From Rubripirellula tenax (lineage in GTDB: Bacteria; Planctomycetota; Planctomycetia; Pirellulales; Pirellulaceae), in the NCBI RefSeq assembly GCF_007860125.1, contig NZ_SJPW01000006.1, forward strand, positions 243,844 through 307,843: a stretch of 64,000 nucleotides of DNA, in the 5' to 3' direction. Position numbers and translations under genes: made by a program. Below the pieces are notes generated by a model. It made no database searches, was not told where the DNA came from, and worked only from the letters and a program-made list of their open reading frames with translations. This document shows, piece after piece, positions 9,383 through 17,490 of this stretch; the stretch's first letter is position 1; each line of letters starts with the position of its first letter.

Positions 9383-9571
9383 CTACTCTCCGTCACCTTG
9401 GGTGTCGGGGACGTTAAGCTCGGGGTGCTCAGCCAAGTAAGAAGTCAGTTCGTCACTGGAGGATCCCGCCGTGACATCCGTTGACTCACCGCAGCCCGTG
9501 ACCGCCAAAAGTCCCACAAGAAGGAATGCGTGAACACCCAAAGGAACCCGCCCGAAAAACACTAAGGACAT
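9383..9571 (-). CDS. Small lipoprotein next to DUF1559 gene
   Basis: A 62-residue protein with a hydrophobic signal (GVHAFLLVGLLAV) ending in the lipobox VTGC at about residues 24-27, then a short acidic tail (GESTDVTAGSSSDELTSYLAEHPELN). After lipidation the mature part would be only about 36 residues. Similar tiny lipoproteins often sit beside DUF1559 genes in planctomycetes, so a joint role at the cell surface is likely but unproven. A shared transcript with the downstream DUF1559 gene is plausible. Confidence 0.7.
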   Translation of the reverse strand: MSLVFFGRVPLGVHAFLLVGLLAVTGCGESTDVTAGSSSDELTSYLAEHPELNVPDTQGDGE

Positions 9572-10377
9572 CGCAGATCACTCCGTTAAGTAAGTTGAAC
9601 CAGTGAAGTTTTTTTTGATGGACGCCGTGCTGAGGGAAGCGAAAGAATCAATCCGTCAATCGCGTTAACCCATCAGCGATAGCGGGCCTCGGTGTGACGA
9701 GCTAGGTGATAACGGGACTCCGCGGCACCCCTCAACCCAAACACGGTGGAACATCTGCGCAGTATGTGATCGCACGACCCGCCGGTCAAGTGATATTTAT
9801 GAATTTGAATTAAATTTTAGAAACAATCATGGCTGCACACTCGCTCAATGGCGGAGTCAGCGCATTGCGGAGCATTTGATTTTTATCATTCACAGGCAGG
9901 ATTGTGGCCGTTGGCCTTCGGTATTTGTGAGAGCTTCCGACCCGATGGAAAGCGTCTTGCTGCAAGCTTCGGCGATCGAACCAACGAATCGGACATCCCC
10001 CGAGTGACGTCCACATGATCGATGTTGCTCATGGGCAATCGGTAGCCCTCTAGTCCAATTGCTAGATCGCGATGATCGTGTTCGGAAACCGATGCGTAAT
10101 TCATAGAAGGGAATCACGTCTATCTTCGCTTCCAAGCCCGCATAGTTAAGCTCCGGAAAAAAGTGAGCGTGTAAGCGGCTAGCGCGGTTCTGTCATTGCA
10201 TAGAAACATCATCGTTGAAACGCCTGGTGCACAAACGCTGCCTCTACTCGAACTGAATGACGCCGGGTAGCCTCTGCGGTGACGACCATGAACTGCAACG
10301 TTTCTTCATCCCGACTGACTGGGCGCTGCTGAGCACGACGAATCGTTCGATACATCGCACGAACAACGGATACGGAT
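9572..10377. other. 806-bp region without a supported gene
   Basis: An AT-richer patch at about 9790-9835 could hold the promoter of the leftward lipoprotein gene. A minus-strand frame at 9886-10104 would encode 72 residues starting MNYASVSEHDHRDLAIGLEG; the first half reads like real protein, but it has no recognised homologue and the tail is basic and low-quality, so it may be a gene fragment. The rest shows nothing identifiable. Confidence 0.4.
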
Positions 10378-10689
10378 ATGGATACAAAACCTGGACAACT
10401 CCTTGATCTTCACGATTTTGGCAATGATGCCGAACCGAAACCGAAGTTGTTGCTGCAGAACGATTCGTTCAAAGTGATGCGGTTGGTCTTGCGGGCCGGG
10501 AAAACCATTCCTGAGCACAAGGCAATGAAAGAGATCACCGTGCAAACAGTCGCTGGGAAAGTTGAGTTCATGACAATGGGTGAAACGCACACGATGACAG
10601 CAGGCAACTTGATCTATCTGGAGCCAAGCGAACTGCATTCGCTGACGGCGATCGAAGACGCCATCGTCTTGGTCACGATGGCGAAGTGA
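10378..10689 (+). CDS. Small cupin-domain protein
   Basis: A 103-residue single-domain cupin. The pattern is typical: an upstream strand with IPEHKAMKEITVQTVAGKV (metal-ligand region with one His and a Glu), then MTAGNLIYLEPSELHSLTA, which carries the second-motif His. Such small cupins bind a metal and act as sensors, epimerases or dioxygenase-like enzymes; the activity cannot be assigned here. It is convergent with the NrfD-type gene at 10733, and there is no sign that it belongs to the nitrate reductase operon. Confidence 0.85.
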   Translation: MDTKPGQLLDLHDFGNDAEPKPKLLLQNDSFKVMRLVLRAGKTIPEHKAMKEITVQTVAGKVEFMTMGETHTMTAGNLIYLEPSELHSLTAIEDAIVLVTMAK

Positions 10690-10705
10690 CGCAGGAATGC
10701 AGTGC

Positions 10706-10736
10706 AAAAATGCCTAGACGACATCGTGTCGCCTAG
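10706..10736 (-). terminator. Probable terminator of the leftward electron-transfer operon
   Basis: On the minus strand a 9-bp stem (ctaggcgac with gtcgtctag, one G-U pair, 5-base loop) overlaps the stop codon of the NrfD-type gene and is followed by gcattttt. The T-run starts three bases after the stem, so efficiency is uncertain. Confidence 0.5.
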
Positions 10737-11980
10737 TGCTTGGCCGGTTGCTTTAGTGTTGGCAACGCGGTCTTGATTGCGATGGTGAACACCATCAATC
10801 CAAAGGCCCAGATGCCGACCGTGACTTTCCATTCTAGTTGGCTGGGAACATATTCGACGATCTCGTGCAGCGTGCTTGGTATAAAGCCGGGGATGATCAA
10901 TCCCATGCCCTTCTCGATCCAAGCTCCGACGAATGCCATGCAACATGCCGCGACCAACAAAGGTCGCCAGCGGAATCGCAACAGCCCCGGCCACAAGAAT
11001 AGCAGCGCCGCGGTAACGTTCAGCCCGATTGCCGTCCACGTCCAGGGCACCAATGCCGTTTTGCCGTGTAAGCCAAAGAACAAATACTTCGCCGCACTGA
11101 CGTGCGCGCCGCCGGTGTAGAACTCGGTAAACAACTCAGATGCAACCATCAACAGGTTGACCAGGATCGTGACTCGGATGATTTTGGTCAGCGTCTCGAT
11201 CGGCTGGTCTAGGCCACCGATGCCCGTGAGTCTCTTGATCAGCACCATCGCAACGATGATGAACGCGGGCCCAGAAACAAACGCGGAAGCCAGGAAGCGT
11301 GGCGCAAGCAGCGCCGTGTTCCAGAACGGTCGTCCACCGAGACCACAGTACAAGAACGCCGTCACCGTGTGGATCGAGATCGCCCATACGATCGACAACA
11401 TCACAAACGGAATGTACCACGTCGGATTGGGTTGGCGACCTAGAAACCGCATGTAAAGCAGGTAACCACAGATGTGCAGGTTCAAAATCAGATAGCCGTT
11501 AAGAACGATCACGTCCCACGTCAGCATCGAGATCGGAAAGTTGAACTTGCCGATGATCGGCATCATGTGCCAAAAGCGATCGGGTCGCCCAAGATCGGCG
11601 ACAACAAACATCAAGCACATCACGATCGCAGCGATCGCCAGCAGCTCGCCGATGATGACAACGTCGTGCATCTTGCGATCGTGATACAGATAGGCGGGGA
11701 TAACCATCATCACTCCGCCCGCCGCCAAGCCGACCATGAAGGTGAAGTTGGCGATGTAGAGCCCCCAACTCACTTGATCGGTCATGTTCGTACCGATCAT
11801 GCCGCCGGCGACTTGGTTGGCCCAAGCGTTTGCGCCGACCAGGAACAATGCCGTCAGCATTGTCATCCACGCATAGAACGCGAACGATCCTTCGGTTGCC
11901 AACCACAACGAACGACCAATGAATTTTGGATAGCTCGTGATGTGAGACTTTTCGTCCGCAGATGCGGTGATGCTGCTCAT
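10733..11980 (-). CDS. NrfD-type membrane quinol oxidoreductase subunit (DsrP/HmeB-like)
   Basis: A 415-residue integral membrane protein with about ten hydrophobic helices, for example SWGLYIANFTFMVGLAAGGVMMVIPAYL and MHDVVIIGELLAIAAIVMCLMFVVADLGRP. The VSWGLYIANF and ADLGRPDRFWHM segments are hallmarks of the NrfD/PsrC family, which exchanges electrons between membrane quinone and a periplasmic Fe-S partner. It is the last gene of a leftward operon, 16 bp after the four-cluster Fe-S protein gene, which is the expected partner. Together with the tetraheme cytochrome this resembles the JOP part of Dsr or Hme complexes. In this setting it probably oxidises quinol for the periplasmic nitrate reductase. 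Confidence 0.9.
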   Translation of the reverse strand: MSSITASADEKSHITSYPKFIGRSLWLATEGSFAFYAWMTMLTALFLVGANAWANQVAGGMIGTNMTDQVSWGLYIANFTFMVGLAAGGVMMVIPAYLYHDRKMHDVVIIGELLAIAAIVMCLMFVVADLGRPDRFWHMMPIIGKFNFPISMLTWDVIVLNGYLILNLHICGYLLYMRFLGRQPNPTWYIPFVMLSIVWAISIHTVTAFLYCGLGGRPFWNTALLAPRFLASAFVSGPAFIIVAMVLIKRLTGIGGLDQPIETLTKIIRVTILVNLLMVASELFTEFYTGGAHVSAAKYLFFGLHGKTALVPWTWTAIGLNVTAALLFLWPGLLRFRWRPLLVAACCMAFVGAWIEKGMGLIIPGFIPSTLHEIVEYVPSQLEWKVTVGIWAFGLMVFTIAIKTALPTLKQPAKH

Positions 11981-11996
11981 GTTAGTTCTTCATCGC

Positions 11997-12923
11997 CTAG
12001 TCAAAGTAGTAGAAAAACGCAGGCTTCGTTCCGAGCTCTTCTTTCAGGATGTAGACGCGTTTGTTCTCGAGGATCCAACGGAGGTTGGAGTCCTTGTCCA
12101 GAATGTTCCCAAACACGCGCGCGCCCGTCGGACATGCCTCCAAGCACGCTGGTAACTTGCCGCGGCGCGTTCGGTGCAGACAGTACGTGCACTTTTCGAC
12201 GACTCCCACCGGGCGAATTCGGTTGCTCAGATAGCTTTGGTCCGGATTGACTTCCTCGGCCGGAACTTCGGGCTTTTTCCAATTGAAACGCCGCGCGTGA
12301 TACGGACACGCCGCTTCGCAGTAACGGCAACCGATGCACCAGTTGTAGTCGACAACAACGATGCCATCCTCTTCCTTCCACGTCGCCTTTACCGGACAGA
12401 CGTCGACACACGGTGGCTCGTCGCATTGTTGGCATTGAACCGGCAGATAAAACTTGCCGTCTTTGGGTACCGCGCCGGTATAGGTCGTTGTTCCCTGTTC
12501 CATGTCCATTGTGCCCATGGGCATCTCGAGGACTCGGATGTATGACTGGTTGGTGCTGCGATCGTGGTTGTTCTCTTTGTGACAGGCCTCGACGCAGTTC
12601 CCGTTCCCGTTGCAGACGCTCAGGTTGATCGCATAGACGAACTTGGTACCAGGAATCGGACGGTCGTCGCCGATCGTTACTTCCGCGCCGTAATTTTGCT
12701 TGGTCTCCGCTTCCAATCGAGCAATCACGTCGGCTTTTTGTTCCGGCGACAACTCGGTGTAGTGTTGTTGCATGAACTCGGCCGCCGACTTATCGCTGGC
12801 TGCTTGTCGCAATGGCGAAACCGCAGCCACAAACGCAGCAGCACCCAACGTCGCGAACCCGCCTTTTACGGCGGCGCGTCGTGAGAAATTCTCGACAATC
12901 GGTAGTGAGGGTTTGTCGGTCAT
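11997..12923 (-). CDS. Tat-exported four-cluster Fe-S protein (DsrO/HmeA-like)
   Basis: A 308-residue ferredoxin-type electron carrier. The N-terminus has a Tat signal (SRRAAVKGG, then GAAAFVAAVSP). Four cysteine groups follow in order: CNGNGNCVEACHKEN, CQQCDEPPCVDVCPVKAT, CIGCRYCEAACPYHARRFNW and CTYCLHRTRRGKLPACLEACPTGAR, the pattern of DsrO/PhsB/TtrB-type subunits that carry four [4Fe-4S] clusters. It should sit on the periplasmic face and pass electrons between the NrfD-type membrane subunit (next gene, 16 bp away) and the tetraheme cytochrome encoded upstream (96-bp gap). Known relatives serve sulfur, tetrathionate or nitrite pathways; the nap genes next door suggest nitrate here. Confidence 0.93.
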   Translation of the reverse strand: MTDKPSLPIVENFSRRAAVKGGFATLGAAAFVAAVSPLRQAASDKSAAEFMQQHYTELSPEQKADVIARLEAETKQNYGAEVTIGDDRPIPGTKFVYAINLSVCNGNGNCVEACHKENNHDRSTNQSYIRVLEMPMGTMDMEQGTTTYTGAVPKDGKFYLPVQCQQCDEPPCVDVCPVKATWKEEDGIVVVDYNWCIGCRYCEAACPYHARRFNWKKPEVPAEEVNPDQSYLSNRIRPVGVVEKCTYCLHRTRRGKLPACLEACPTGARVFGNILDKDSNLRWILENKRVYILKEELGTKPAFFYYFD

Positions 12924-13019
12924 GTCTAGTTCGTGAGAGTTTGGACGTCGAAGTGGGGGAGTCGCTTGAAAAAAACGTGGATCCGGGAATCGAATTCGCC
13001 ACCTTAGGTCACTTCACGC

Positions 13020-13703
13020 CTAGTGTTCTGCGGGGTCGGTTGGTTCGTTGAAACGGTCTTTGGGCTTGAAGCCAACGATCATCTTGGGATACGCCGGCGC
13101 GTGTGGATCGTGGCAGTCGATGCAGTTGTTCTTCATCTGCGGCCCGACATTCAAATCCCAGTGTCCGTTCATGCCACCGTGCGCGCCGTGGGCAAACGAT
13201 TCCGCTTGCTTGCTGTGACACTGCGAGCACAGTGTCATCACGTCTTCGTAAGCGACGGATGCTCCATCGGCCAAGTGAAGCGTGTCGGCATCGCTGGGAT
13301 TGTGGCAGGCGTAACACGCGATCTTGCCATGCTCAAACGTCATGCCTTGATGGAACTCGTCCAGTGTCGCGGCGGAAACGTTCTCAAGATTGGGTTTGCG
13401 AACGGAGTGGCACGTCGAACAAGCTACGCTGGCGGATCGGCCCTGAGGGTCTGTGCCGGCGAGCTCGATTCGCGGCGGCCCGATGGGCTTGCGAACGATG
13501 ATCGGGAAAGTTTTCGCCGCGGAGTTCTCGCTGGCCGAGCTTTCTGACTGTGCAACGTGAACCGAGGCGTCACGCACGGTGTGCGATTCGTCGCTGCCGG
13601 TGTGCGTACTGTCGCGCAGTGCCGTCTGGCCGGCAGCGATCAAAATCATTGCTGCGGTAACACACACCACGCAAGTGAAGAACAGATTGGCGATTCGCGG
13701 CAT
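13020..13703 (-). CDS. Tetraheme periplasmic cytochrome c
   Basis: About 227 residues from the ATG at 13703, which places a signal or anchor helix (IANLFFTCVVCVTAAMILIAAG) at the N-terminus; a longer frame reaching 13811 overlaps the divergent promoter and napD start and is unlikely. Four CxxCH heme sites are present: CSTCH, CYACH, CSQCH and CIDCH, with extra His residues (for example EFHQGMTFEHGK, AHGAHGGMNGH) that could be distal ligands. It is the first gene of the leftward operon, before the Fe-S and NrfD-type subunits. By analogy with DsrJ/HmeF-type or c3-like cytochromes it should carry electrons between that complex and the tetraheme NapB-like protein. Confidence 0.9.
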   Translation of the reverse strand: MPRIANLFFTCVVCVTAAMILIAAGQTALRDSTHTGSDESHTVRDASVHVAQSESSASENSAAKTFPIIVRKPIGPPRIELAGTDPQGRSASVACSTCHSVRKPNLENVSAATLDEFHQGMTFEHGKIACYACHNPSDADTLHLADGASVAYEDVMTLCSQCHSKQAESFAHGAHGGMNGHWDLNVGPQMKNNCIDCHDPHAPAYPKMIVGFKPKDRFNEPTDPAEH

Positions 13704-13816
13704 GAATTTCTGTCCTAGATGAGGTTCCACTAACGACGCCCAATGTATACATTCACGTGCAGGTTCGCGAAACCTCACTTTTTCAACTTCCCGCCACTTT
13801 CCCAAAAGCAATCACG
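13704..13816. promoter_or_regulatory. Divergent promoter region of the nitrate reductase island
   Basis: Only 113 bp separate the start codons of the leftward cytochrome and the rightward napD. The region holds a perfect 12-bp palindrome, aatgtatacatt (13742-13753), and another palindromic core, ttcgcgaa (13764-13771), within aggttcgcgaaacct. Either could be an operator that controls both arms. Neither matches a canonical FNR box (TTGAT-N4-ATCAA). Confidence 0.5.
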
Positions 13817-14065
13817 GTGCCAATCAGCGGACTCGTCGTCACGTTTCGTTCGTCGGTCGACCAAAACGCGGCGGCGATCACGTCGCTTCGTCAGATTCCT
13901 GAGATCGAAATCGGTAACGCCGGCGGCAGCAAACTTGCGATCGTTGTCGACACGCAAAACAAGCGACGCGATCAAGAAATTTGGAACACGGTCCGAGAGT
14001 TGCCTGGAGTGATCGACTTGGCCGTTGCGATGGTCGCCTTCGATGAAGAGACAGAATCGCGTTGA
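13817..14065 (+). CDS. napD: NapD-like chaperone for nitrate reductase
   Basis: An 82-residue protein when started at the GTG at 13817, which yields the typical NapD beginning MPISGLVVTF. The family pattern continues with KLAIVVDTQNKRRDQEIWNTVRELPGVIDLAVAMVAFDEE. NapD binds the Tat signal peptide of NapA and delays export until the molybdenum cofactor is inserted. It is the first gene of the rightward nap arm, 42 bp before napA, whose product has a twin-arginine signal. An in-frame ATG upstream at 13757 would add residues not seen in the family and would run through the palindromic promoter elements. Confidence 0.85.
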   Translation: MPISGLVVTFRSSVDQNAAAITSLRQIPEIEIGNAGGSKLAIVVDTQNKRRDQEIWNTVRELPGVIDLAVAMVAFDEETESR

Positions 14066-14107
14066 ACCTCTTCGACAAGCGACGCTGCGTAAGTTCTTGT
14101 AACACCC

Positions 14108-16549
14108 ATGAGCAGATCAATGAAAATGATGGATCCCGATCGCCGTTCGCTTCTTAAATCTGTCGCGATGGCTGCCGCCGGTTCGATGGTGGCAGGCAAT
14201 ACTTCTTTGCCGATCGTTCATGCAGATCAGGCTGTTCGCGATTTGCCCAATGCCGATGGTTTGACATGGAACAAGGCCCCTTGTCGCTTCTGTGGCACGG
14301 GATGCCATGTCCAAGTCGGGGTTGAAGACGGCCGCGTTGTGGCAGTCGCCGGCGATAAGGCTGCGGATGTCAACAAAGGCTTGCTGTGCGTCAAAGGCTA
14401 TCACGTCGGCGGGATCCTGTACGGCAACGACCGACTGACTCAGCCGCTGCTTCGTAACAATGGGAAGCTGACTGCGATCACGTGGGACGAAGCAATTGAG
14501 ACGATTGCCCAGCGGATCTTTGATTCTCCCAGCACGTTCGCGTTCTATGGGTCGGGGCAATGGACGATTCCCGAAGGCTACGCCGCTCAAAAATTCATGA
14601 AGGGCGGCCTGGGCAATAACCACATCGACCCCAACGCTCGGCTGTGCATGGCGTCGGCGGTGACCGGATTCTTGGCGACGTATGGCGTCGACGAACCGGC
14701 GGGATGTTATCAAGACCTCGATGAATGCGATGTGTTGATCACGTGGGGAAATAACCCCGCCGAAATGCACCCCGTGCTATTTTCGCGAGTCACCGATCGT
14801 CGGTCACGTGGCGAGACGGTTCGCATCATCGACATCGGGACACGGCGAACGCGAACAACGGACGCCGCCAGCGACTATCTGGAAATGAAGCCGCATGGTG
14901 ACGTTGCGATTGCGTTGGGAATCATGCACCTGTTGATCGAGAACGACAACTACGACAAGTCGTTCGTCGAAAAGCACTGCAATTTCCGTGGTGCCGAGGC
15001 CAGCGAACCGACGCTGCAAGGCGAACAAATCAGCGAAGACGATTTTCGCAAACGCATCTCGAAGTACACACCCGAATTGGTCGAAGAACTTTCGGGAGTT
15101 CCGGCGGACAAGATTCGCATGCTCGCGGACCTGTTCGGCAATCACGATATTCGCATCACATCGTTGTGGTGCATGGGCATGAATCAGCACACGATGGGTA
15201 CGGCTATCAACTCGATGGTTCACGGTGTGCATTTGCTATCCGGTCACTTCGGGCGTCCCGGCGATGCGCCGACCAGCTTGACAGGTCAGCCCTCGGCGTG
15301 CGGAACCGTTCGTGAAGTCGGTACACTCGCGCACGCGCTTCCCGGTGGTCGAGTGGTTGCCAAGCCCGAGCATCGCCAGCAATCCGAAGCGTTCTGGAAT
15401 ATGAATCCCAACAGCATCAACGCGGTGCCGGGATATCACACCGTGAAGATGTTTGAGCAGTTCACCAAACCAACTGCCGATGGCGGCGACATCACGACAA
15501 TGTTCGTGCAGGTCACCAACCCAGGGCAAACGCTTCCAAATTTGAACGCACTGTTCAATGACAAAAAGGATCTGGATGACAAGTTCTTGATCGTCAGCGA
15601 TGTGTATCCCACTGCGACAACCGAACTTGCCGATCTGATCCTGCCGGCCGCGTTGTGGGTGGAAAAGAACGGCGTCTACGGGAATAGTGAACGGCGAACC
15701 CAACAGTGGTTCAAGATGGTCGATCCACCGGGCCAGGCTCGCGACGACTGTTGGATGACGATCGCGATCGCACACAAATTGTTTGAATTGGGTTACGAAG
15801 GCATGAAGGACAAGGACGGCGATTTCATTTTCGCGGTCAAAGACGACGAAGGCGAAGAGATTCCGATTTGGGAATTCGAGCATTACTACGCCACCAACGT
15901 CGACAAGCACTTGTTCGAAGAGTATCGCCAGTTCACAACGATGAAGCACAAGAATCTTGCTCCGTACGATGAATACGTCAAAGCCCGCGGTCTGCGCTGG
16001 CCGGTCGTCGAACAGGAAGACGGGTCGTGGCGAGAGACAAGGTTTCGGTTCTCGGCTTTCGATGACCCCTTCGTCAAGGAAGGTCAAGAGTTCGATTTCT
16101 ATCACTCGTCGAGCGAAGATGGCCGGGCGCAGATTTGGTTCCACGAGTACGCACCGCCGCCGGAGATGCCTGATGACGAGTATCCGATGTGGCTGTGTAC
16201 CGGACGCGTGCTCGAGCATTGGCATACCGGTACGATGACCAGGCGACTCGCCCCTTTGAATCGAGCCATGCCGACGGCCTACGTCGAAATGCACCTGGAG
16301 GACGCCAAGGCGGCAAATATCCGGCAGGGTGAGATCGTCACAATCGAGTCTCGTCGTGGCACCTGCGAATTGCCGGTCTGGATCGACGGCCGCGGTCGAC
16401 CACCGCGCGGAACGGTTTTCGTGCCGTTTTTTGACGAAACGAAACTGATCAACAACTGCACGCTGGAAGCGCACGACCCGTTTTCCAAACAACCGGACTA
16501 CAAAAAGTGCGCGGTACGCGTCAAGAAACTTGCAAAGGTGAAGTCATGA
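14108..16549 (+). CDS. napA: Periplasmic nitrate reductase catalytic subunit
   Basis: An 813-residue molybdoenzyme that reduces nitrate to nitrite in the periplasm. A Tat signal (DRRSLLKSVAMAAAGSMVAG) is followed by the [4Fe-4S] site Cys59, Cys62, Cys66 and Cys94 (CRFCGTGC, LLCVKG). The segment ARLCMASAVTGF contains Cys180, the expected molybdenum ligand; the following YGVDEPAGCYQD and NNPAEMHP match NapA rather than formate dehydrogenase or assimilatory enzymes. The C-terminus has the cofactor-binding CTGRVLEHWHTGTMTRR typical of NapA. The start has a few alternatives (in-frame ATGs at 14120, 14126 and 14129). It follows napD and overlaps a possible small coupled frame at its stop codon. Confidence 0.96.
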   Translation: MSRSMKMMDPDRRSLLKSVAMAAAGSMVAGNTSLPIVHADQAVRDLPNADGLTWNKAPCRFCGTGCHVQVGVEDGRVVAVAGDKAADVNKGLLCVKGYHVGGILYGNDRLTQPLLRNNGKLTAITWDEAIETIAQRIFDSPSTFAFYGSGQWTIPEGYAAQKFMKGGLGNNHIDPNARLCMASAVTGFLATYGVDEPAGCYQDLDECDVLITWGNNPAEMHPVLFSRVTDRRSRGETVRIIDIGTRRTRTTDAASDYLEMKPHGDVAIALGIMHLLIENDNYDKSFVEKHCNFRGAEASEPTLQGEQISEDDFRKRISKYTPELVEELSGVPADKIRMLADLFGNHDIRITSLWCMGMNQHTMGTAINSMVHGVHLLSGHFGRPGDAPTSLTGQPSACGTVREVGTLAHALPGGRVVAKPEHRQQSEAFWNMNPNSINAVPGYHTVKMFEQFTKPTADGGDITTMFVQVTNPGQTLPNLNALFNDKKDLDDKFLIVSDVYPTATTELADLILPAALWVEKNGVYGNSERRTQQWFKMVDPPGQARDDCWMTIAIAHKLFELGYEGMKDKDGDFIFAVKDDEGEEIPIWEFEHYYATNVDKHLFEEYRQFTTMKHKNLAPYDEYVKARGLRWPVVEQEDGSWRETRFRFSAFDDPFVKEGQEFDFYHSSSEDGRAQIWFHEYAPPPEMPDDEYPMWLCTGRVLEHWHTGTMTRRLAPLNRAMPTAYVEMHLEDAKAANIRQGEIVTIESRRGTCELPVWIDGRGRPPRGTVFVPFFDETKLINNCTLEAHDPFSKQPDYKKCAVRVKKLAKVKS

Positions 16550-16686
16550 TTTCATCAAAAGCTGACTTCTTGTTGTCTTGGCGAGCCCACGAGTCGTTGT
16601 CAAAGGCGAATCCAGAAAAGTTGACTCGCTCACCAAGCCAAATGACAGGCATCGCGGCGGTTGCTTGCGGAGGTGAATGGTCATGA
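16546..16686 (+). CDS. Possible 46-residue coupled ORF between napA and napB
   Basis: A short frame begins at an ATG overlapping the napA stop (ATGA at 16546-16549) and ends with TGA overlapping the preferred napB start (ATGA at 16683-16686). A good Shine-Dalgarno-like AAGGTGA lies five bases upstream, within the last napA codons. The product would start MISSKADFLLSWRAHES and end AVACGGEWS; it has no signal peptide, heme site or known domain. The double stop-start overlap argues for translation, at least as a coupling device that carries ribosomes from napA to napB. It could equally be chance, with napB read from its own GGAGG site. Confidence 0.35.
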   Translation: MISSKADFLLSWRAHESLSKANPEKLTRSPSQMTGIAAVACGGEWS

Positions 16687-17477
16687 TGAAGCGATATGCA
16701 CCCATTTTCTTCTCTTGTATGATGGCTGTGGCGGTCGTCGGTTACATCTTCGGCATCGCGGATGGTGTACCGGTACCGGGCGGCTTGAATGAAGCGTCCT
16801 TGGCTGTGAAAGATGACGGTGCGTCCATCGACACAGATACAAAACTGATCCCAGCGGTCTCGTATTCGGAAATTGCCAACACCCCGATGGGGCCGACGAA
16901 GCATTGGCAGGCGACACCTCAAGTATTGCCGAGTGCGGAATATGATTTGTTCCGAAAGATCGAAACGAGTGAAGCTGACAAGAAAGCATCGGGCCAACTT
17001 CGCGCGTCGCGGCGCGCATTCAACGGCGCACCTCCGATCATTCCCCACCCGGTCGAAAACACGACCGACGCGGCTTGTTATGCATGTCATTCCGGCGGTG
17101 TTCAGATGGCTGGATTGAAGGCGAGCGTGATGTCACACGCGTTCCTTGGCAACTGTGTCCAATGTCACGCCCCGATGGCTCCCGCGCCATTTCAAGATGT
17201 GGACGCTGCCGTCGCAACTAGTTTCGTCGGCTTGCCGGCGCCGACGGAGGGCAAGCGTGCTTACAAGGGGGCGCCGCCGACGATTCCGCATTCCCAGTGG
17301 ATGCGCGAGAATTGCAGCGCCTGTCACGGGGGACCAAATGGATGGGCCGGATTGGAATCGACTCACCCCTGGCGAACGAATTGTACTCAGTGTCACGCCC
17401 CATCCGCTTCGCTCGATCAGATGCCTGAATCCGACGTGGTGCCGATGCTGCCATCGTTGGACGTGGTTTCGAAGTAA
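16683..17477 (+). CDS. napB: NapB-like tetraheme cytochrome c with internal duplication
   Basis: A 264-residue periplasmic electron donor to NapA. The ATG at 16683 lies nine bases after GGAGG; in-frame ATGs at 16677 and 16686 are alternatives. An N-terminal helix (FFSCMMAVAVVGYIFGIA) is a signal or anchor. Ordinary NapB is a small diheme protein, but this one has four CxxCH sites arranged as two similar halves: GAPPIIPHP...CYACH...CVQCHAP and GAPPTIPHS...CSACH...CTQCHAP, separated by about 55 residues. PPxIPH and QCHxP are NapB signatures, so it appears to be a tandem duplication of the NapB heme unit. It should receive electrons from the tetraheme cytochrome or the Fe-S proteins of this island. 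Confidence 0.88.
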   Translation: MMKRYAPIFFSCMMAVAVVGYIFGIADGVPVPGGLNEASLAVKDDGASIDTDTKLIPAVSYSEIANTPMGPTKHWQATPQVLPSAEYDLFRKIETSEADKKASGQLRASRRAFNGAPPIIPHPVENTTDAACYACHSGGVQMAGLKASVMSHAFLGNCVQCHAPMAPAPFQDVDAAVATSFVGLPAPTEGKRAYKGAPPTIPHSQWMRENCSACHGGPNGWAGLESTHPWRTNCTQCHAPSASLDQMPESDVVPMLPSLDVVSK

Positions 17478-17490
17478 CCAGGAGACGACA

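Noticed and set aside
13704-13816. FNR/NnrR-type box in the nap promoter
   Set aside because: No TTGAT-N4-ATCAA-like sequence was found; the palindromes present differ from it.
15236-16492. A 418-codon open frame antisense to napA
   Set aside because: It lies fully opposite a clear NapA coding sequence, its product has no recognisable domain, and such mirror frames are expected in GC-rich coding DNA.
17146-17490. An upstream extension of the NapG-like gene
   Set aside because: This part overlaps napB in another frame and has no ferredoxin features; the TTG at 17491 with AGGAGA is a better start.
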